DNA of 64,000 nt from Petrolisthes cinctipes (taxonomy: Eukaryota > Arthropoda > Malacostraca > Decapoda > Porcellanidae). Within the stretch, counting starts at the first letter, position 1. The number at the start of each line of letters is the position of its first letter. The notes beneath the pieces were generated by a model, which worked only from the letters and a program-made list of their open reading frames with translations, was not told the origin of the DNA and ran no database searches. Below, piece after piece: positions 60,332-64,000 of this stretch. The stretch covers positions 1,798,001 to 1,862,000 of the forward strand of contig JAWQEG010000283.1 of assembly GCA_033782935.1 (NCBI GenBank). Direction: 5' to 3'. Made by a program: the position numbers and the translations under genes.

Positions 60332-63314
60332 AAATTCAGGCTCAAATTTGAACACCCGAAAATTCAATATTTTGGGGTCCCAGAAGCAATCTGTACATGC
60401 CTACACAGTGCTAAAATATTTTCAAAATATAGGCCAAAAACATGCTAAAAATCGACATTTTAGGTGCCAAAAAATTGATATCTCAAATTCAGTCCCAAAA
60501 CACCCGAAAATTCGATATTTAGAGGTCCCAAAAGGTATCTGTACATGCCTACTCCGTGTTAGAGTATTTTCAAAATACAGGCCAAAAACATACTGAAAAT
60601 CGATATTTTTGGTGCCCAAAGTCAATATGTGCATGTATCTTCTGTACCCGTTTATATCTCAAATTCAGGCTCAAAACACCCGAAAATTCAATATTTTGGG
60701 GTCCCAGAAGCAATCTGTACATGCCTACTCAGTGCTAGAATATTTTCAAAATATAGGCTAAAAACATGCTAAAAATCGATCTTTTAGGTGCCAAAAAGTC
60801 GATATCTCAAATTCAGTCCCAAAACACCCGAAAATTCGATATTTAGGGGTCCCAGAAGCGATCTGTACATGCCTACTAAGTGTTAGAGTATTTTCAAAAT
60901 ACATGCTCAAAACATACTGAAAATAGATCTTTTAGGTGCACAAAAGTCGATATGTGCATGCATCTTCAGTACCCGTTTATATCTCAAATTCAGGCTCAAA
61001 ACACCCGAAAATTCAATATTTTGGGGTCCCAGAAGCAATCTGTACATGCCTACTCAGTGTTAGAGTATTTTCAAAATACAGGCCAAAAACATGCTGAAAA
61101 TCGATATTTTAGATGCCCAAAGTCAATATGTGCATGTATCTTCTGTACCCGTTTATATCTCAAATTCAGGCTCAAAACACCCGAAAATTCAATATTTTGG
61201 GGTCCCAGAAGCAATCTGTACATGCCTACACAGTGCTAGAATATTTTCAAAATATAGGCTAAAAACATGCTAAAAATCGACATTTTAGGTGCCAAAAAAT
61301 CGATATCTCAAATTCATTCCCAAAACACCCGAAAATTCGATATTTAGAGGTCCCAGAAGGTATCTGTACATGCCTACTCCGTGTTAGAGTATTTTCAAAA
61401 TACAGGCCAAAAACATACTGAAAATCGATCTTTTAGGTGCCCAAAAGTCGATATGTGCATGCATCTTCTGTACCCGTTTATATCTCAAATTCTGGCCCTA
61501 AACACCCGAAAATTCGATATTTATGGGTCTCAGAAGCGATCTGTACATACCTACTCCGTGTTAGAGTATTTTCAAAATTCAGGCCCAAAACATGCTGAAA
61601 ATCGATATTTTTGGTGCCCAAAGTCAATATGTGCATGTATCTTCTGTACCCGTTTATATCTCAAATTCAGGCTCAAAACACCCGAAAATTCAATATTTTG
61701 GGGTCCCAGAAGCAATCTGTACATGCCTAGTCAGTGCTAGAATATTTTCAAAATATAGGCTAAAAACATGCTAAAAATCGATCTTTTAGGTGCCAAAAAG
61801 TCGATATCTCAAATTCAGTCCCAAAACACCCGAAAATTCGATATTTAGGGGTCCCAGAAGCGATCTGTACATGCCTACTCCGTGTTAGACTATTTTCAAA
61901 TTACATGCTCAAAACATACTGAAAATCGATCTTTTAGGTGCACAAAAGTCGATATGTGCATGCATCTTCAGTACCCGTTTATATCTCAAATTCAGGCTCA
62001 AAACACCCGAAAATTCAATATTTTGGGGTCCCAGAAGCAATCTGTACATGCCTACTCAGTGTTAGAGTATTTTCAAAATACAGGCCCAAAACATGCTGAA
62101 AATCGATATTTTAGATGCCAAAAGTCAATATGTGCATGTATCTTCTGTACCCGTTTATATCTCAAATTCAGGCTCAAAACACCCGAAAATTCAATATTTT
62201 GGGGTCCCAGAAGCAATCTGTACATGCCACCACAGTGCTAGAATATTTTCAAAATATAGGCTGAAAACATGCTAAAAATCGACATTTTAGGTGCCAAAAA
62301 ATCGATATCTCAAATTCATTCCCAAAACACCCGAAAATTCGATATTTAGAGGTCCCAGAAGGTATCTGTACATGCCTACTCCGTGTTAGATTATTTTCAA
62401 AATACAGGCCAAAAACATACTGAAAATCGATCTTTTAGGTGCCCAAAAGTCGATATGTGCATGCATCTTCTGTACCCGTTTATATCTCAAATTCAGTCCC
62501 AAAACACCCGAAAATTCGATATTTAGAGGTCCCAGAAGGTATCTGTACATGCCTACTCCGTGTTAGAGTATTTTCAAAATTCAGGCACAAAACATGCTGA
62601 AAATTTGATATTTTAGATGCCCAAAGTCAATATGTGCATGTATCTTCTGTACCCGTTTATATCTCAAATTCAGGCTCAAAACACCCGAAAATTCAATATT
62701 TTGGGGTCCCAGAAGCAATCTGTACATGCCTAGTCAGTGCTAGAATATTTTCAAAATATAGGCTAAAAACATGCTAAAAATCGATCTTTTAGGTGCCAAA
62801 AAGTCGATATCTCAAATTCAGTCCCAAAACACCCGAAAATTCGATATTTAGGGGTCCCAGAAGCGATCTGTACATGCCTACTCCGTGTTAGACTATTTTC
62901 AAATTACATGCTCAAAACATACTGAAAATCGATCTTTTAGGTGCACAAAAGTCGATATGTGCATGCATCTTCAGTACCCGTTTATATCTCAAATTCAGGC
63001 TCAAAACACCCGAAAATTCAATATTTTGGGGTCCCAGAAGCAATCTGTACATGCCTACTCAGTGTTAGAGTATTTTCAAAATACAGGCCCAAAACATGCT
63101 GAAAATCGATATTTTAGATGCCAAAAGTCAATATGTGCATGTATCTTCTGTACCCGTTTATATCTCAAATTCAGGCTCAAAACCCCCGAAAATTCAATAT
63201 TTTGGGGTCCCAGAAGCAATCTGGACATGCCTACACAGTGCTAGAATATTTTCAAAATATAGGCTAAAAACATGCTAAAAATCGACATTTTAGGTGCCAA
63301 AAAATCGATATCTC
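60332..63314 (+). repeat. Module d, copy 4, with a 501 bp internal insertion
   Basis: Monomer starts: C60332 (153 bp), A/B 60485, C60661 A60809 B60986 C61162 A61310 B61487 C61663 A61811 B61988 C62164 A62312, A/B 62489 (177 bp), C62666 A62814 B62991 C63167. It matches copy 3 at 8,352 bp up to the A/B hybrid. C62666 (cctagtcag), A62814 (agactattttcaaattac) and B62991 (gatgccaaaagtc) then repeat 61663-62163 at +1,003 bp. The module ends with the usual ctggacatgcc C, and the offset rises to 8,853 bp, showing a 501 bp gain. Confidence 0.86.
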
Positions 63315-64000
63315 AAATTCAGTCCCAAAAAACCCGAAAATTCGATATTTAGGGGTCCCAGAAGGTATCTGTACATGCCTACTCCGTGTTAGAGTATTTT
63401 CAAAATACAGGCCAAAAACATACTGAAAATCGATCTTTTAGGTAAACAAAAGTCGATATGTGCATGCATCTTCTGTACCCGTTTATATCTCAAATTCTGG
63501 CCCTAAACACCCGAAAATTCGATATTTAGGGGTCCCAGAAGCGATCTGTACATGCCTACTTCGTGTTAGAGTATTTTCAAAATACATCCTCAAAACATAC
63601 TGAAAATCGATCTTTTAGGTGCACAAAAGTCGATATGTGCATTCATCTTCAGTACCCGTTTATATCTAAAATTCAGGCTCAAAACACCCAAAAAATTCAA
63701 TATTTTGGGGTCCCAGAAGCAATCTGTACATGCCTACTCAGTGTTAGAGTATTTTCAAAATACAGGCCCAAAACATGCTGAAAATCGATATTTTAGATGC
63801 CAAAAAGTCGATATCTCTAATTCAGTCCCAAAACACCCAAAAATTCGATATTTAGGGGTCCCAGAAGCGATCTGTACATGCCTACTCCGTGTTAGAGTAT
63901 TTTCAAAATACATGCTCAAAACATACTGAAAATCGATCTTTTAGGTGCACAAAAGTCGATATGTGCATGCATCTTCAGTACCCGTTTATATCTCAAATTC
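63315..64000 (+). repeat. Module b, copy 7, cut by a B/C chimera and the window end
   Basis: Monomer starts: A63315, B/A hybrid 63492, B/C chimera 63669 (149 bp), A63818, then 6 bp of the next monomer from 63995. The ttaggtaaac, tacttcgtg and gtgcattc marks are present. The 63669 monomer has the b-type cacccaaaaaattc head and B middle but a C tail (gatgccaaaaagtcgatatctc region). The next head reads taattc instead of aaattc. The 150 bp C and one A of other copies are missing. Confidence 0.85.

Larger units (their letters stand above)
1..64000. repeat. Tandem satellite array filling the window
   Basis: Every position can be assigned to head-to-tail monomers of one family that share the head aaattc and, in most copies, the tail tatctc just before it. 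Monomer lengths are 177, 176, 148 and 138 bp plus rare indel variants, with about 385 monomers in all. No monomer is inverted, and no unrelated DNA lies between monomers. The window begins exactly at a monomer start and ends 6 bp into one, so the array continues on both sides. Tandem blocks of this kind are typical of eukaryotic centromeric, pericentromeric or subtelomeric heterochromatin; which of these applies here is inference. I do not recognise the family name or species. Confidence 0.97.
56173..64000 (+). repeat. Super-repeat, copy 3 (incomplete; a-b-c-d-b)
   Basis: Module order: a 56173, b 57991, c 58849, d 60332, b 63315, cut by the window end. The offset to copy 2 is 12,996 bp for modules e, a and the start of a's tail. 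It then falls to 12,672 and 12,496 through two deletions of 324 bp (one B plus one C) and 176 bp (one B). Deletions are whole monomers, so the joints are homologous. Confidence 0.85.

Noticed and set aside
210..63929. Many open frames of 60-178 codons on both strands as possible proteins
   Set aside because: They are the same few translated repeat segments over and over, mostly start at gtg, stop at fixed places in each trimer, and change length with each monomer hybrid. The repeat fully explains them, and no domain, signal peptide or codon bias is visible.
1..64000. CRISPR array
   Set aside because: Repeats are far longer than CRISPR repeats, are contiguous with no unique spacers, and are not identical between types.
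1..64000. tRNA, rRNA or pol III promoter (A/B box) within the monomer
   Set aside because: No B-box-like gttcgannc or cloverleaf-forming segment is present in A, B or C, and no rRNA-like stretch was seen.
1..64000. Assignment to a named satellite of similar monomer size (for example 176-180 bp plant or insect satellites)
   Set aside because: Length alone is not evidence, and I do not recognise the sequence as one of the families I know. A database search with the A-B-C trimer would be decisive.

Overview
The whole 64 kb window is one uninterrupted tandem satellite DNA array. I found no gene, RNA gene, transposon, CRISPR array or unique sequence. I walked it monomer to monomer, using the shared head that starts with aaattc as the boundary, and every base falls into a head-to-tail monomer of one family (about 385 monomers, all in one orientation). 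This points to a eukaryotic chromosome, most likely a centromeric or pericentromeric block, or another heterochromatic block. The sequence alone does not name the organism, and I do not recognise the family. A hand count on one 177 bp monomer gives 39% GC and no CpG depletion.

The array is hierarchical on four levels. (1) The 177 bp monomer is an old internal dimer: an 87 bp first half and a diverged 90 bp second half. (2) Monomers come as A (177 bp), B (176 bp), C (148 bp, an A/B-like monomer lacking 29 bp near its end) and C' (138 bp, a C lacking 10 more bp). (3) A-B-C forms a higher-order repeat (HOR) of 501 bp; A-B-C' gives a 491 bp version. Two trimer haplotypes (type 1 and type 2) differ at linked sites. 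(4) Trimers are duplicated in multi-kb blocks.

Layout. 1-5.8 kb is collinear, with indels, with 17.3-25 kb (offsets 17,333, 19,012, 19,800 and 19,299 bp). About 5.9-8.1 kb is a 1,002 bp tandem duplication. About 7.9-9.3 kb is a cassette rich in hybrid monomers that recurs at 12.5 and 15.8 kb. 10.5-17.3 kb is two copies of a 3.28 kb unit. 25.3-26.5 kb is a cluster of chimeric monomers. 26.2-32.3 kb is a 2.8/3.3 kb tandem duplication. From about 34.65 kb to the end the array is built from five recurring modules (here called a, b, c, d, e) in the order a-b-c-d-b-e / a-b-c-d-b-c-d-b-e / a-b-c-d-b. This is a super-repeat of 8,524 bp, expanded to 12,996 bp in its second copy by an extra 4.47 kb b-c-d.

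Size variants and junction monomers look like products of unequal crossing-over and short-homology deletion. Each monomer also carries a short inverted repeat around its midpoint, whose outer base pair differs between monomer types in a pairing-preserving way. Open reading frames of up to 178 codons occur only because the repeat leaves some frames open, and are not annotated as genes.
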